DNA of 64,000 nt from Fomitopsis serialis (Eukaryota > Basidiomycota > Agaricomycetes > Polyporales > Fomitopsidaceae): assembly GCF_022376445.1 (NCBI RefSeq), contig NW_025955071.1:62001-126000 (forward strand), in the 5' to 3' direction. The notes under the pieces are model-generated. The model was given only the letters and a program-made list of their open reading frames with translations. It had not been told where the DNA came from and searched no databases. The position numbers were made by a program, and so were the translations under genes. Below, piece after piece: positions 36,485 to 48,213 of the stretch (position 1 is the first letter of the stretch; the number at the start of each line of letters is the position of its first letter).

Positions 36485-36610
36485 TGTGTATTAACGCGGC
36501 GAAGCTAGAATGTATATGCTTGTGTGATGCAATGCAGAGTGCGAAGCAATGGGGACACACAGTCGAGGCAAGTGCGAGGACAGTATTGGTACGCGACTGT
36601 GGCTGCTGGT

Positions 36611-36628
36611 CCTTTATGTTCGGGCGCC
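36611..36628 (-). promoter_or_regulatory. Shared A/B core-promoter block, B2
   Basis: On the gene strand GGCGCCCGAACATAAAGG lies about 130 bp upstream of the B2 ATG. It is preceded by a conserved GCCCCGGCATTTCGCG block also seen at B3. Confidence 0.6.
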
Positions 36629-36829
36629 AAACGCCACGCGAAATGCCGGGGCTCTTGGACTATACCTTAATTGTCGTCAAGGCCGAAGAAGCTCAAGTTG
36701 CACGAGTGCTCAATAGTGTATGTAGGCATACCTCTCTCTGTCTTAATTATCATCTAGTGGGGCTCGGGACATCGACGAGGTGAGTCCATTGAACATCTGT
36801 ACTTATGTCCGCTCATGCTTGAGTTTTTC

Positions 36830-37130
36830 CTCAGTCCGGAACTGGCACAGTCACTGACAGCAGTCCCGCAACGGACATACCACCGTTACAACCCAAGCCA
36901 GTCTCAGCCGCCTTGAACGTCGATCAGATCAGAGCCCATCCCACTCGACGCACTGCACCGAGAGGTCGAGGAAGCCGGTGGGGTTCCGTGATGGGTATAT
37001 GTTACCATTGGAACACCTAGCTGATCTGTCTGATATGTCGAGGGACTCTCCCAACCGCAGCGAGGCGAGATCGTGCAGCAGGATCGACCATGGACGAACG
37101 CTCAGGCGGAAGCCGAAGCCAGCAGCCAGG
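36830..37130 (+). pseudogene. Truncated 5' fragment of gene D at the edge of the left duplication arm
   Basis: This stretch matches, on the opposite strand, the 5' part of gene D and its upstream region (about 51910-52250): the shared words include ACAGCAGTCCCGC, CACTGCACCGAGAGGTCGAG and GGACTCTCCCA(G/A)CCGCAGCGAGGCGA. Similarity ends near 37130, where D continues with its coding exon (LRRKPLGRNMSLDLHS) and this copy does not. It marks the duplication boundary. Confidence 0.6.
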
Positions 37131-37618
37131 GATATGAATGCGAGCGTCAGGCCCACAGTGGACGTCCTTAGAGTCGAAGCTCATGGCGAAGTGTAGGTAA
37201 CAAATCAGGTACTCGGTGATTGTTCGCCGTGCATCATAGGTAGTTGTGCTTTTTTTTCTGTCTTGCTCGATGGGGATGGTATCATCTGGGTATCATACCG
37301 TGACCGTACTCCTGCCATCTGTTCCTCAACCTGCGACTGAGCGCGAATTCCACTGCGAGATAAGCCAGCCACTATGCGTATTAGCCTGAATACGCTTGTA
37401 GACTCGCAAGAGACACAATATATCACATTTCTCGGAAAGTCCGAGTTGTCTGCGCACTGAACTGGCCGCTGCCGAACTTGTTGAAAGACCGCGATCGGCG
37501 ATAGGCGATGGTGATCGACGGTGGCGGGAGGACTGAGGAGAGCCGCCCCTCCGAGCGGTCAGCCCAGCACCAGTCAGCGGACCGCGTTTACTCAGGCACT
37601 GCCCTCCAATCTCAGCCC

Positions 37619-38252
37619 ATGATTCCACAACTCCTCGCCTTAGCACTCGCTCTCATCCTCCCCCTCGTCCACATCTACCGCCAGCGCCGCTCAGCTGCCG
37701 CCGTCGCTACCATGTCGTCCTCCGCCAGCGAGAAGAGCGAACCCAAGTCCGTCATGCAGCCGCCCCGCGAGGACATTGCGCCCCCGAAGGACGACCCGAT
37801 CACGCTCGAGCAGCTCAGGAGTTACGACGGCTCCGACCCGTCGAGACCCATCTACGTCGCGATCAAGGGTGCGTCCGCCTCGCACGACCTACGCGATCGC
37901 TGTTCATCGCGCGTTGCACAGGCACAGTCTTTGACGTGACGCGCAAGGCGGACACGTATGGGCCGGGCAAGAGCTACAACCTGTTCGCGGGGAAGGACGC
38001 GTCGAAGGCGCTCGGGATGTCGAGTCTGAAGGAGGAGGACGCGGTGTCGGACTACAGCGGCCTGTCGGAGACCGATCTGAAGACGTTGAATGACTGGCAC
38101 GACTTCTTCTCGTACGTGGCCCGCTCCCCTCTGTCGTTTTCGGATTCCTGGTATGACCTGTGTTATCGCTGCAACATAGGAAGCGGTACAACATCGTCGG
38201 CAGGGTATCCGATCTCCCTCCACTGGCGAACGGAGGTCAATCAAGCCTCTGA
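37619..38252 (+). CDS. Dap1/PGRMC-type cytochrome b5-like haem-binding protein
   Basis: Exons 37619-37868, 37922-38111 and 38180-38252, about 170 residues, a normal length for the membrane-associated progesterone receptor (MAPR) family. An N-terminal membrane anchor (MIPQLLALALALILPLVHIY) leads to a short linker. The cytochrome b5-like fold follows: ITLEQLRSYDGSDPSRPIYV, TVFDVTRKADTYGPGKSYNL, FAGKDASKALGMSSL and SDYSGLSETDLKTLNDWHDF, ending KRYNIVGRVSDLP. The tyrosines of YGPGKSYNLFAGKDAS are those that ligate or frame the haem in this family. Yeast Dap1 and animal PGRMC1 support sterol-synthesis P450 enzymes in the endoplasmic reticulum; the same role is inferred. The exon 3 tail (LANGGQSSL) is short. 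Confidence 0.85.
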
Positions 38253-41200
38253 CACCTGTGACCTACGCTCACCGTCCACACATATCGCGATATCCCCTGT
38301 TCGACAAATTGTACAACAGCAATTCTTCATCGGTATCCCACCATCGTAGCCGGTTCGTCGTGCTTGGCTAGGTGCTCTTGCAGCCTCTTAAGGCTCTCTG
38401 TCACGCTCGGATATGATCAAGACGATCCTCTGACCATCGTCTTGAAGCACATTGGTCGTAAGCTCTACCGTATCTCCTGCTCCTTGAGTCGAAGTCTGGC
38501 GCTCTCTTCCCCTCTCTCATCGCGTTTGCACTAGTCCGCTCACGTCATCGCGCCTCCTCCGTCAGTGTACATGCGATACAGCCTCAGTCCGACGTCTTCG
38601 AGACTTGCGGTTAACTTGCGGAGGCCAACTTTGCATCCCCGTTGGTAAGGTTCTGCTATATGGAGGTTTGCGGTCTGCTCGGCGGTATCAGCCACAGTTC
38701 ATTCCCGAATGCATCGGTTCGAAGGTCGGGAGCCGCTGGAGCCTCCGCTGTTGCCCAGACAGCTACTTTCAAAATCAGAGCGTGTCGTCGGGTTCGCCTT
38801 TCTAGTGAATGAATGAGGCCTGCTATCCGGAAGGTTGTCCAGTTAGCAGCGAGTGGTGCGTCTCCCCCTGTACCGCGAAAACGTCCTCTTACCGCGCTGC
38901 ATACGTAATAGATGGCCTTGATATATGTCAGTGGCTTGCATTCCCAGATTTAGCTCACGAATTTGGAAGAAGTCAGTCATACGCCAATCAGAAGCTGGCC
39001 TTGTATGCCCTGCTGGCTGACCGCGGACAGCACACGAGACTCTGCTCCGTTGTCTTCGCTATTATGACGAACTGGGTGGATCAAGTCAAGCGCGTGACGA
39101 TGGCCCTCTGAAGAGGAGACTCGATCGTCAGTCAAGCTCTACGGGCCCTTGCAACTCGCCAGCGTAGATGCGCACATACCCACCCGTTTGTACTAACTGG
39201 ACACCCATCTCCACCCCGGAAGGAGTGCGTCTTGATCCAATTCAGCCTTCGGACGGCGACGGCCGTGGACAACACCGGGCGTGACGTCGACGTGTGGCCT
39301 TGAGCCTATCAGGTAAGCTCGATTAATTGACTGCTCCCGTGTCCGTAAGGTCCTATATTGACTCGACCATTGTCGCTCCCAGCTTCCTGCAATCACCTCT
39401 GGAATTTTCCAATAGCGGCCCACGCTGTCAGCCAGCTCAGCTGACCGCGCGCTCAGCCTGAGAAGGTCAATGCGACGCCACGAAGGGCGTGGCGTGGAGA
39501 TGGTTGCACGCGAGGATTGCGATATGGGCATCCGAGTGGGGCACGCCGCGTTGCAATGGACACTGAAGCACAAATTTGACAGTGAGTAGCCAAGGACACG
39601 CCTGTGAATACCTGAATGGTCGCTCGCCTGTCAGCACGTCATGAACGACTCCCCGCGACTCGTCTGTACGGTGTGCGGAGGACCGGATCACTCCCGGGGT
39701 CGTCGCCGGTTCCTCAGCGCGAAGATGGGTCTAATAGGAAGCACGGAGTGCTGTTGTGGTCTGGGGAAGCCAGCCGCTTCGTGCGGTCGCGGGAGAAGGG
39801 TCGGAGTAGCAAGGATTGTGGTTTGCAAGGTGCTTTTATACGCTGGCGCGGGCGGGCTGACATGGGCTAGTACCGAAGTACGTGGTCTGAACGGCAGCTG
39901 CACTTCGATCGCGGCTCACGCTTGGATCTCGGTCAGGGCTGACTACTGAACGGGCTGTGTCAGAGCCAGAGCGTCAGCTCGGAAACAACGAATAAATGGC
40001 AGCCATACTTCGATCGCAGTTCACAGGGAGATCTGGGTAGAGCTGACTAGTTGAACGTGGAACATCGAATGAGCTGTTGACATGCACGTATGCTCAGGTC
40101 ACCCTAGAAGCAACGACTGAATGGCAGCCACATCTCGATCGCGGCTGGCAAGACTAGGAGAGCATATAGTTGTATGCAATATGAATGACTCGCCGTGTTG
40201 AACCCAGTCTGATCCAGGACCTTCGTGGCCACTAGAAAAACCACTGAGCCATCGGAGGCGATCTGCGACCCACAGACCCGGACATTCGGGACCTGTTCGG
40301 TGCGTAGCTCGACTGACTCGATGATGCTCTATCTGTAACTGACCCGCGCCTCGGGGCCGTATCGGCGTCACCAACAGGAACTCTAGTACAGCTGGGCACA
40401 GGGCCACATCAGATGCAAGTCACCCGTAGTCACAGCCCGGGCCTGCGGACAGATATCCGGACGGACGAACTCTACACCGAATCGCTCGCATCCTTAGGTC
40501 TGCTCGCTTTCCGTTATCGCATGGGCGATGTATAGGTAGACGACTGAACCTCGCAGAATCTGCATCTCGATAGGTGGCGTCGTCGTGGCTATAGGATGCG
40601 TAGCGGATCAAAAGTAGGATACATTATACATATCGCCCCTCCGACGAAGCCGAATCTGCAATCCGCGAGCGCCGTGGCCAGTGACAGATCAGTTAGGATG
40701 CTGAGCAAGGCGGCGGCTGCCAGTGCATGCAAGCCGCACTTCACCTGGTGCTGTGTGTCCCAGGCGCCGTCGAAGTCACTGAATGGCACCGCATTCTTGC
40801 GATCGGAGGCCGGGGAGCCCTTTCACTTGTGTGCGCGCGCATGATGCAGGTATTCGAGAACCTCCCTGTGGGCACAATTGTGGACAAAGCGCGTGAAGGT
40901 CGCAACTTCTCGTGTGGTCAACGCTTGGACAGCTGCGTCTTGACGAATGTGATGGAACTGCGCGGTTCCGCATGGAGGGGGACAATGCGATGAGTCTCGG
41001 ACACTGGGCGAGGCCGCACTCTCCCGTGAGGCCCTTCGTTACTCAATTGCAAGCGTATTTGTACCATGTATTCAAAGTATGAGGTCACTGCGCAGGCGTG
41101 TGCAGAGCCGCTCGCTGTACGCATGTCCTTTGTGTCATTCGTCGTGTGCGTGTACCTACTCTCCAAGCACAACACGCAGCCCGCCGTTGCTTTGACCAAG

Positions 41201-41585
41201 CGGGTGCTTGGGCGAGACCGCTTTGACTGGGTGCGGTGCAGGCTGGAAGGACGGGTGCGGACACGGGGCACGCGGCGCGCGAACGGCGCCACCCCGAGTC
41301 GGCTAGCGCTGGAGAGGCGCCAGGGATATTAGGCGGACCACGTTCCCATCCACGTTCCCTCCAGCGGGCTCTCTCCACGACCCAAAGCTGACGCGTACCC
41401 GCCAGCCTCAAAACCCCCGCCGTCGTCCCCGACCGCACGCTCCTGCTCCTGCACCAGCACCAGCACTCCATCCTGCCCCAGGGCATCGCTCTCCGCATCT
41501 CTGCCTCCCTGACTCCGCACCACGATTCCCCCGCTAGCAACCGCAACATTGGATCTGCTGCCAGCGCGAATATACATCCCCCGTC
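38253..41585. other. Gene-poor stretch with degenerate direct repeats
   Basis: No coding frame is convincing. Three loosely spaced copies of a direct repeat lie at 39893-40145. The region just before 41586 is GC- and CT-rich and probably serves the BCS1-like gene. Confidence 0.45.
39893..40145. repeat. Degenerate direct repeat, three copies
   Basis: The word GGCAGC(C/T)(A/G).AC(T)TCGATCGC(G/A)G recurs at 39893, 39999 and 40123 (spacing 106 and 124 bp), followed by GCTCACGC/GTTCACAG and, in the first two, (AG)GCTGACTA(C/G)TTGAAC-like sequence. A weaker relative (ACTGAATGGCACCGC) lies near 40780. Confidence 0.5.
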
Positions 41586-44476
41586 ATGGACGCACTCAAA
41601 TCCCTCGTGCAGCCCCTCGTCGGCGGCGGCGGAGGCTCCGTCATCGACGGCATGAAGCTCGTCGTCCTCGGTGGCACCGTCGAGACCGCGCGACGCATGG
41701 CAAGCTCCGGCTGGTGCGTCCTCCCGCCCCCCTACTTATACGCCACGTATCGCTGACGGCTCGTGTCTTCCGTGCGTCTGCAGGTCACATTTCATAAACT
41801 GTGAGTATCGCCGTGGCCCGTCTTCTGCGGCGCAGGCAGTCGTTCATACCCGGGTTCATGTCCGGGTGTTCGCGTGGCGTTCAGTGTGTGGTGTCGAAAG
41901 CGTATCTGCCGAAGGATGTGCATGAGCCTTGTCCAGAGTTCAGTGAGGTGTCGTCACCATCAGCCTTTGTAGTTTGACGGACATACTGGCCTTCTAGGCC
42001 ATTTGTAGCTACGGTATCCTTCATGGAGTGGGGTTGCTCGCGGTGCTGCCCCGCCTGCGAAAGAGGCCACACATCAGCCTGTATGCACTCGAGCGTCGTC
42101 ACGTTCCCTCGCCTGTCCTTTGACCCGAAGTAGAGCGTCTCGCTGACACCCCCGCAGCATTCTTCCTGACAGCCCACTTCTCCGAAGAGGACTACCCCTA
42201 CGATTGGCTGATGCTCTGGCTCTCCCGCCAGCCAGAGTGGCAGCGCTCGCGCGAGTTCGAGACGACAACGCGGACAGCGAGCCACGCCTGGGGCTCGGGC
42301 GCCGCGGACAACTCGTTCGGCGACGAGGACGACGAGAGCGAGGATGCGCCCGGCCGCGTCAAGACCCGCGTCGTCTTCCAGCCGACGACGAACACGACGC
42401 ACACGATCTACTACAGAGGCCACTGGCTCCGCGTCAAGCGCGGGCGTAAGCACGACTCGGGCTGCGACATGCTCTCCGTCTCCGTCGTCGCGCGCAACAA
42501 CTCGATCCTGAAGCAGCTCGTGCTCCAGGCGAAGAAGGAGTACGAGGCGGAGGCGGTCCACCGCATACAGATCTACTTCGCCGACTCGCACGGGTGCTGG
42601 CGCTGGACGGACTCGCGGCACAAGCGGCCGATGTCGTCCATCGTGCTGAACCAGGGTGTGAAGGAGATGCTCCTCGCGGACACGAAGGACTTCCTCAAGT
42701 CTGAGAAGGTGCGTCCAAGTGCTGTGCGTCGTGTCAAGGGACCGAGTCCTGACGTGCTTGACGCAGTGGTACGCTGACCGGGGTATCCCGTTCCGACGCG
42801 GGTACCTGTTATACGGTGTGCCCGGCTCTGGGAAGAGCTCACTCATCCATGCGATCGCAGGAGAGCTGATGCTGGACATCTACGTCGTGTCCTTGTCTTC
42901 TTCGTGGATCAATGACAGCACACTCACGACGCTGATGGGCCGTGTCCCGGCACGGTGCATAGTATTGCTCGAAGACCTCGATGCGGCCTTCACGCGAAGC
43001 ACATCACGGGATGACGCGTCTACAGGTAACCCTGAGGGAGAGAAGAGTACGACGACAGAGCCAGAGACACACACCCGTCACAGCAGCCGGCGGCATAAGG
43101 AGCAGTTGTCGGACGTCAACACGCTGTCGCTGAGTGGCCTGCTGAATGCGCTCGACGGCGTCGCCGCCTCGGAGGGGCGTATATTGTTCGCGTGAGTAAA
43201 TACACACGCTCACCTCTACCCGTGTCTAACGACGCTCCGCAGTACCACTAACCACCTGGAACGCCTCGACCCTGCGCTGTCGCGGCCGGGTCGCATGGAC
43301 GTCTGGGTTGAGTTCAAGAATGCGTCCAAGTGGCAAGCTGAGCTGCTCTTCCGCAACTTCTTCCCATCGACTGACGAGGACGACGTTGTGATCGAGGGCG
43401 AGCTTGAGGGTATTGAGTTGCCAACACCACCTTCCCCTTCAGCGCAGTCGTCTGGCTTCTCGTCGCTGTTCTCGTCAGGCTCTATGCCGTCCACGCCAGT
43501 GACTTCTTCGATGTCCACGCTGCCGACGCCGGAGGGCAAGGCTACGGGCAAGGCGAAGGCGTCGTTCATTGACAACAGTCTGAGGAATCAGGCGTACCTG
43601 CCGCCACCCGTCGACGATGAGATTGCCCAGCACTCTGCGAAGCCCCTGGACGGCCAGACGCTGGCGCGGCTGGCCAAGATGTTCGCGGATGCGATCCCGG
43701 AAGAGGAATTCAGCGTGGCCGCGCTGCAGGGCTGTGAGTACCCATTTGGCGTTGACTGATTGCCAGTTTGCGTGTGCGCCCGCGCGGGAGGTGCTGCGTT
43801 GTCCCCGTACGTGGGGGCGCGTGTGCTCGCGGCTCCCACGCGCTGGTGCGTTGCGGTCGAATTAGGAAAGAGAGCTGACTGGCTTGCTTTGGCGGCGCCT
43901 GCGCGTGTCCTGCAGATCTGCTGAAGAACAAGTCGCGCCCGGAGGCAGCGGCGGAGGAGGCAGCGGGGTGGGTGGTGAGCGAGCGGGAGATGAGGGAGCG
44001 GTTGAGAAAGGAGCGCGAGGCGAGGGAGCTCAAGGAAAAGCTCGAGGTGCGTTTTGCTCCCCCACACATCGATTATCTGATCCTCTTGCCTTATCGGGAC
44101 CCTGGCTGACATTCTCTTTTCCCTCCTCTGCCGCGTGCCCTATCAGCGCGAGAAACGGCGCAAGGACCTGCTGCTCAAGGAGAAGAAGGAGGCCGAGCTG
44201 AAGAAGAAGGAAGAGGAGGAGGTCCAGCGCCGCCTCATCGAGGAGAAGATCCGCGCAGAACAGCGCGCGCGCCTAGAAGCGGAGAAGCTCCTCGCAGAGG
44301 CTGTTGAGGCCGACAAGGAGAACGACTCACCCGCTGAGGACGGCGACGCGGACGGCAGCGACGACCAAACATTCGAAGAGCCCTCGTCCCCCGTGGAGGA
44401 GCCTGTCTCGATGGAAGGCACGCAGTTATGGGTGAACGTCGACTCGAACGGGACGCACGCACATGGCTCGGATTGA
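41586..44476 (+). CDS. BCS1-like mitochondrial AAA ATPase
   Basis: Starts MDALKSLVQPLVGGGGGSVI. Exon 1 is followed by a 17-nt microexon and a long intron (about 41.80-42.16 kb). The BCS1 N-terminal domain (YPYDWLMLWLSRQPEW, TIYYRGHWLRVKRGR, ILKQLVLQAKKEYEAEAVHR) precedes the AAA module: RRGYLLYGVPGSGKSSLIHA (Walker A), CIVLLEDLDAAF (Walker B), LSLSGLLNALDGVAASEGRI, then TTNHLERLDPALSRPGRMDV with the arginine finger. Yeast Bcs1 inserts the Rieske protein into complex III; whether this diverged copy does so is not known. Two oddities are a Ser/Thr-rich insert between Walker B and the next AAA motif (about 43000-43100) and a long charged coiled coil at the C-terminus (REMRERLRKEREARELKEKL and onward), absent from classic Bcs1. 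Confidence 0.84.
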
Positions 44477-45515
44477 CTGCGTGCGGCTGTTCCTCAGGAG
44501 ACCAGGACCGTTTCTGTCGAGGCCATGGACACTCATGATATGGACAGTCATGATCTCACCGTATCCGCATCCGCGCAGGTTTCCTCTCTACAGCCGGCCG
44601 CGCCGTCACGGTCCGCGACCGAGACGGTGCACGCCCGCGCGTCCGCCGCGGCCCTCGCGCGGAGGCATGCGGGCGGGTACGCACTGCTGCATCCTCTGTT
44701 CCAGTATTGCTTGCTTCATCTGTACCTATTCCTGCACGTCGCTCTGCTCGGGGGAGGGCCGTACGCCTGGTGGCGTAGTGGGCAGTGAGCCTGTCGCCCG
44801 CGACGGATCTCTCGTGCACGTTTCGCGCCCCTCCCCCATCTGTCTCGCATCAGTTGTCCCCAGCAGCCGCTGGACCCGTCTCGCCTGTCATGCTGCTACC
44901 TAGTACATACAGTAGATTTGTAGTGTACCTACTTGCTCGTCGTCGCATCGTAGTCAATTAAATAACGCCGATACACGCCCGACTTTGACTTGTCCGACGC
45001 CCGGGTGCTACTCGGCCCCTGTCAGAGTAGGTTGTTCCCACCGCCAGGGTCTTGTCGGCGTGTCGCGCGCTGCACCCGTACGCACTGAATGTACACAGCG
45101 TTGAAGAGTCAACGATCCAGGTGGGCCGAGGTGTGCGTGCCAGACACCAGCGTACGCCTGAGACGTGACCGAGCTCGGAATACGGTGCAGTGGCGATGGC
45201 TGCCGCGCCTGGCGAGACGCCTAATAATTAGTAATTGAGACTCCGCACCCTTCCACACTTCCACAGCGCCGCGGGTGGTAGGCGCCCGGCGCCTAGCGCG
45301 CGTCGCGAGCATCCGGATTAGGCGAAACTATTTTGGCATGTTTGGACGTGGGCAGTTCCGGTCGCATCAGGCGCGACGCCTTTTCGCACTCATCACGCTC
45401 GTTTGTCGCGGTCCTCGACCCCCTCCCCGGACGCCTCCTCCTTCCTCCTCCGCCTTTCGTCTCTTTTCCGCTCTTTTCTTCCCCCACCACCCCCCTCTGA
45501 TTCCCCGCAGTCGCC
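44477..45515. other. Intergenic: 3' flank of the BCS1-like gene and promoter of G-alpha
   Basis: It includes a pyrimidine-rich leader at about 45418-45505, ending about 10 nt before the G-alpha ATG. Frames here are Pro/Arg-rich shadows. Confidence 0.5.
45418..45505 (+). promoter_or_regulatory. CT-rich leader of the G-alpha gene
   Basis: Nearly unbroken pyrimidine tract (CCCCCTCCCC, TCCTTCCTCCTCC, CTCTTTTCTTCCCCC) directly upstream of the start. CT boxes next to fungal transcription starts are common; the function here is inferred. Confidence 0.4.
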
Positions 45516-46937
45516 ATGGGTTGTGTTCAGTCGTCTGGCATCGACGATGACGCCAAGGCCCGTCAGTGTCCCATCATGCTTATTCACCTGCGCGCCTGTC
45601 CACTCAGCCCCGCTCCCCACAGGCAATGACGAGATTGAGAGCCAGCTCAAGCGGGACAGGATGATGGCGAAGAACGAGATTAAAATGCTGCTATTGGGAG
45701 CTGGAGAGTCCGGCAAGGTGCGTCGCCAGGTCTGCCCCTGACTTGCCCGCAGTGGTAGCTCAACTGCCGCTCCAGTCCACGGTGCTCAAGCAGATGAAAC
45801 TCATTCACCACGGCGGGTACAATGAGCAAGAGCGGGACTCTTACAAGGAGATTATATTCTCCAACACCATTCAGTCCATGCGGTTAGTCGCTGTTACGAG
45901 ACCTCGTCTGATTGCGCCTGACGCCTGTGGCTCTATAGCGCTATTCTTGAGGCCCTCCCCGTGCTCAACATTCAGCTGTCGCCTCAGAGCGATGCGCGGA
46001 GAGCGGTTATCTTGTCCCTTCCTGTGCAGATCGAGGGCGACATGCTCCCGCCAGACGTCGCAGACGCCGTCCGCGGGCTTTGGAGGGATCCCGGTGTCAA
46101 GGATGCCGTCCGTCGGTCACGGGAGTTCCAGCTGAACGACTCCGCCATCTACTACTTCAACTCCATCGACCGGATGTCGGCACAGGGCTACCTCCCGACA
46201 GACCAGGACATCTTGCGCTCTCGTGTCAAGACCACTGGTATTACGGAGACGACCTTCAAGGTCGGCGAGCTCACGTACAAGCTCTTCGACGTTGGTGGCC
46301 AGCGATCAGAACGGAAAAAGTGGATTCACTGCTTTGAGAACGTGACCGCCCTGGTATTCCTGGTCTCGCTCAGCGAGTATGACCAGATGCTGTACGAAGA
46401 TGAGAGCGTCGTATGTGTCACCCTCTGTTTTCCGTGATCGGATATGTATTGACCAGTGCCACAGAACCGTATGCAAGAAGCTCTCACACTCTTCGACTCG
46501 ATTTGCAATTCCAGGTGGTTCGTTAAGACATCCATCGTGAGCAGTGCAATCACCTGCGCGCACGCCCAGCAGCTGATCATCTCTCGTTGTCCTAGATCCT
46601 GTTCCTGAACAAGATCGACCTGTTTGCGGAGAAGCTCCCTCGGTCACCACTAGGCGACTACTTCCCCGACTTCGCCGGCGGCGACAATTATGACGCTGCC
46701 TGCGACTACCTGCTGCACCGCTTCGTCTCGCTGAATCAGAGTGCGGCGACGAAACAGATCTATGCGCACTACACATGTGCGACAGACACACAACAGATCA
46801 AATGTAAGTAATTGCGAGGCTGTATCGGCGATGATGGGGTCCGCTGACCAGTGCACCCTTCTCCACCCACAGTCGTCCTGAGCGCCATCCAGGACATCCT
46901 CCTGCAGATCCACCTGCGGGAGTGTGGTCTCTTGTAG
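45516..46937 (+). CDS. Heterotrimeric G-protein alpha subunit
   Basis: A membrane-tethered GTPase that signals from seven-helix receptors. It starts MGCVQSSG, with Gly2 for myristoylation and Cys3 for palmitoylation. The guanine-nucleotide boxes are all present: [15 protein letters not shown] (P-loop split by an intron), [12 protein letters not shown] (switch I, with the Arg targeted by cholera-type ribosylation), [12 protein letters not shown] (switch II), FLNKIDLF and TCATDT. The C-terminus is ECGLL, which differs slightly from the ECGLI/ECGII ends of pertussis-sensitive members but keeps the Cys at -4. About seven introns; the frame is intact throughout and the length (about 350 residues) is normal. 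The helical domain ([18 protein letters not shown]) is typical of fungal group members. No pheromone or receptor gene is nearby. Confidence 0.93.
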
Positions 46938-48213
46938 AGGCGCTCGCACAGGGTCTGCATCGTCGGGGTTTCTGGAAGCTGAATTAATCTGCATTATCTA
47001 CTGTCTTATTGTCTCCATTCCTCTTGTCTCTGGCGCCATCCGCTGTCATCCGCCACGCTCGGCTCTCTTCCCTCCTGTCCCCTCTCACTACAACTGGAGT
47101 TTTCTCTGTCCGTCCGTCACTGTCTCTCATACATTTGATGTCCTCACGTCCATGTCGCTCCTTCGTGGCTGTATACGCGCGCTGGCCACCCCTGGATCCG
47201 CATCCATATCCATGCTATCTTCGTCCGGGTGTTCGTATTATTTTTTTGTTAGTTGTAGTTATGTTCGGCGCGCGCGTGGGCACCTCGCTGCTATGCGCTC
47301 GTCCTACTTTTCTTTTCCTCTTCGTTTACGAACACCTTAGTCTATATACCTTCTCGATAATACCGAGTACCCTTGTCTCGCGATACGGACCCTTGCTGCG
47401 AAGCCCCCTGCGCCGTTGTCAAGGTGAGTGGGAACGGGGGATCTGGTAGTGGTACGGGCCGGTGTCGGTGGGGTGGGATGGTCTGGAATCTCGGCGTCTC
47501 CAGCTCTTCGCTCGGGAGTTCCACCGATGATGGAGAGGCGGGGTGACTGCTGTTCTGTCAGTAGGTGGTCTTGTCATGGGGCAGAATGGTGAGTTCACGT
47601 TGATCCACTCGGCATTTGTTGGCAACTGATTTGAATCTGCCTGTTGAGGATCTTGTGATGGTGGCTCGGGTCGCGCTCGCGGTAGCTCAACGGGGGTGAG
47701 GGGGCACCGACGCTAAGAAGGCTGAGGGCGAGCCGCTGTAACACCGCACGCGCGTACGTGGTTTCTGCTTGTGTGCGTATTGGCACTGTGGTGGTCTTCC
47801 ACAGTGATCAGTGGGCGAGGGTCTTCAACGCTGTGCGTATACATATTTCACTTTCAAGTGTACGTACTGACCCTCGGGAGCAGCTGTGGACATGATTCGC
47901 ACGCCGCGGTCATCATACATAACCATCACATCTTTCCACCGCAGGCTTGGGTGAGGATGGGACTGATCTGATGCCTCAGGTGTGCCACATGTGGCTCCAA
48001 AGACAACCTGCACGCATGCCAGCTGATACATATTCCGAGTAAAAGGGCGGACCTGAACACTCAGCACCACCTACTTGACCCGCCTTGGCCACCGATGTCC
48101 CACGAGCCTTGAACGCTAAACAGGTCACGTACTTACTTGCCACCAATGTCGCCCACCGTACCTATTAATGTCTGTTATCAAGACGCTCAGAACGCCTGTT
48201 AGAGACAGACACT
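46938..48213. other. Intergenic, nothing supported
   Basis: This is the 3' region of G-alpha (with a T-run near 47240) and the upstream region of C2. Open frames at 47009-47449 and elsewhere are not gene-like. Confidence 0.45.

Larger units (their letters stand above)
28153..37130. repeat. Left arm of the ~9-kb inverted segmental duplication
   Basis: Carries, on the minus strand, the D fragment, B2, A2 and MFS-vWA copy 1, mirroring 51900-60856. Gene order, orientation, exon borders and promoter blocks agree between arms. The space between the arms holds Dap1-like, BCS1-like, G-alpha and C2 in single copy. Confidence 0.85.

Noticed and set aside
39193..39573. Minus-strand open frame of 126 codons
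   Set aside because: No domain, no conserved counterpart and no splice-compatible neighbours; in a gene-poor stretch.
45516..46937. Mating-type or pheromone-receptor locus suggested by the G-alpha gene
   Set aside because: No seven-helix receptor, CaaX pheromone precursor or homeodomain pair is visible nearby; G-alpha genes occur outside mating loci.
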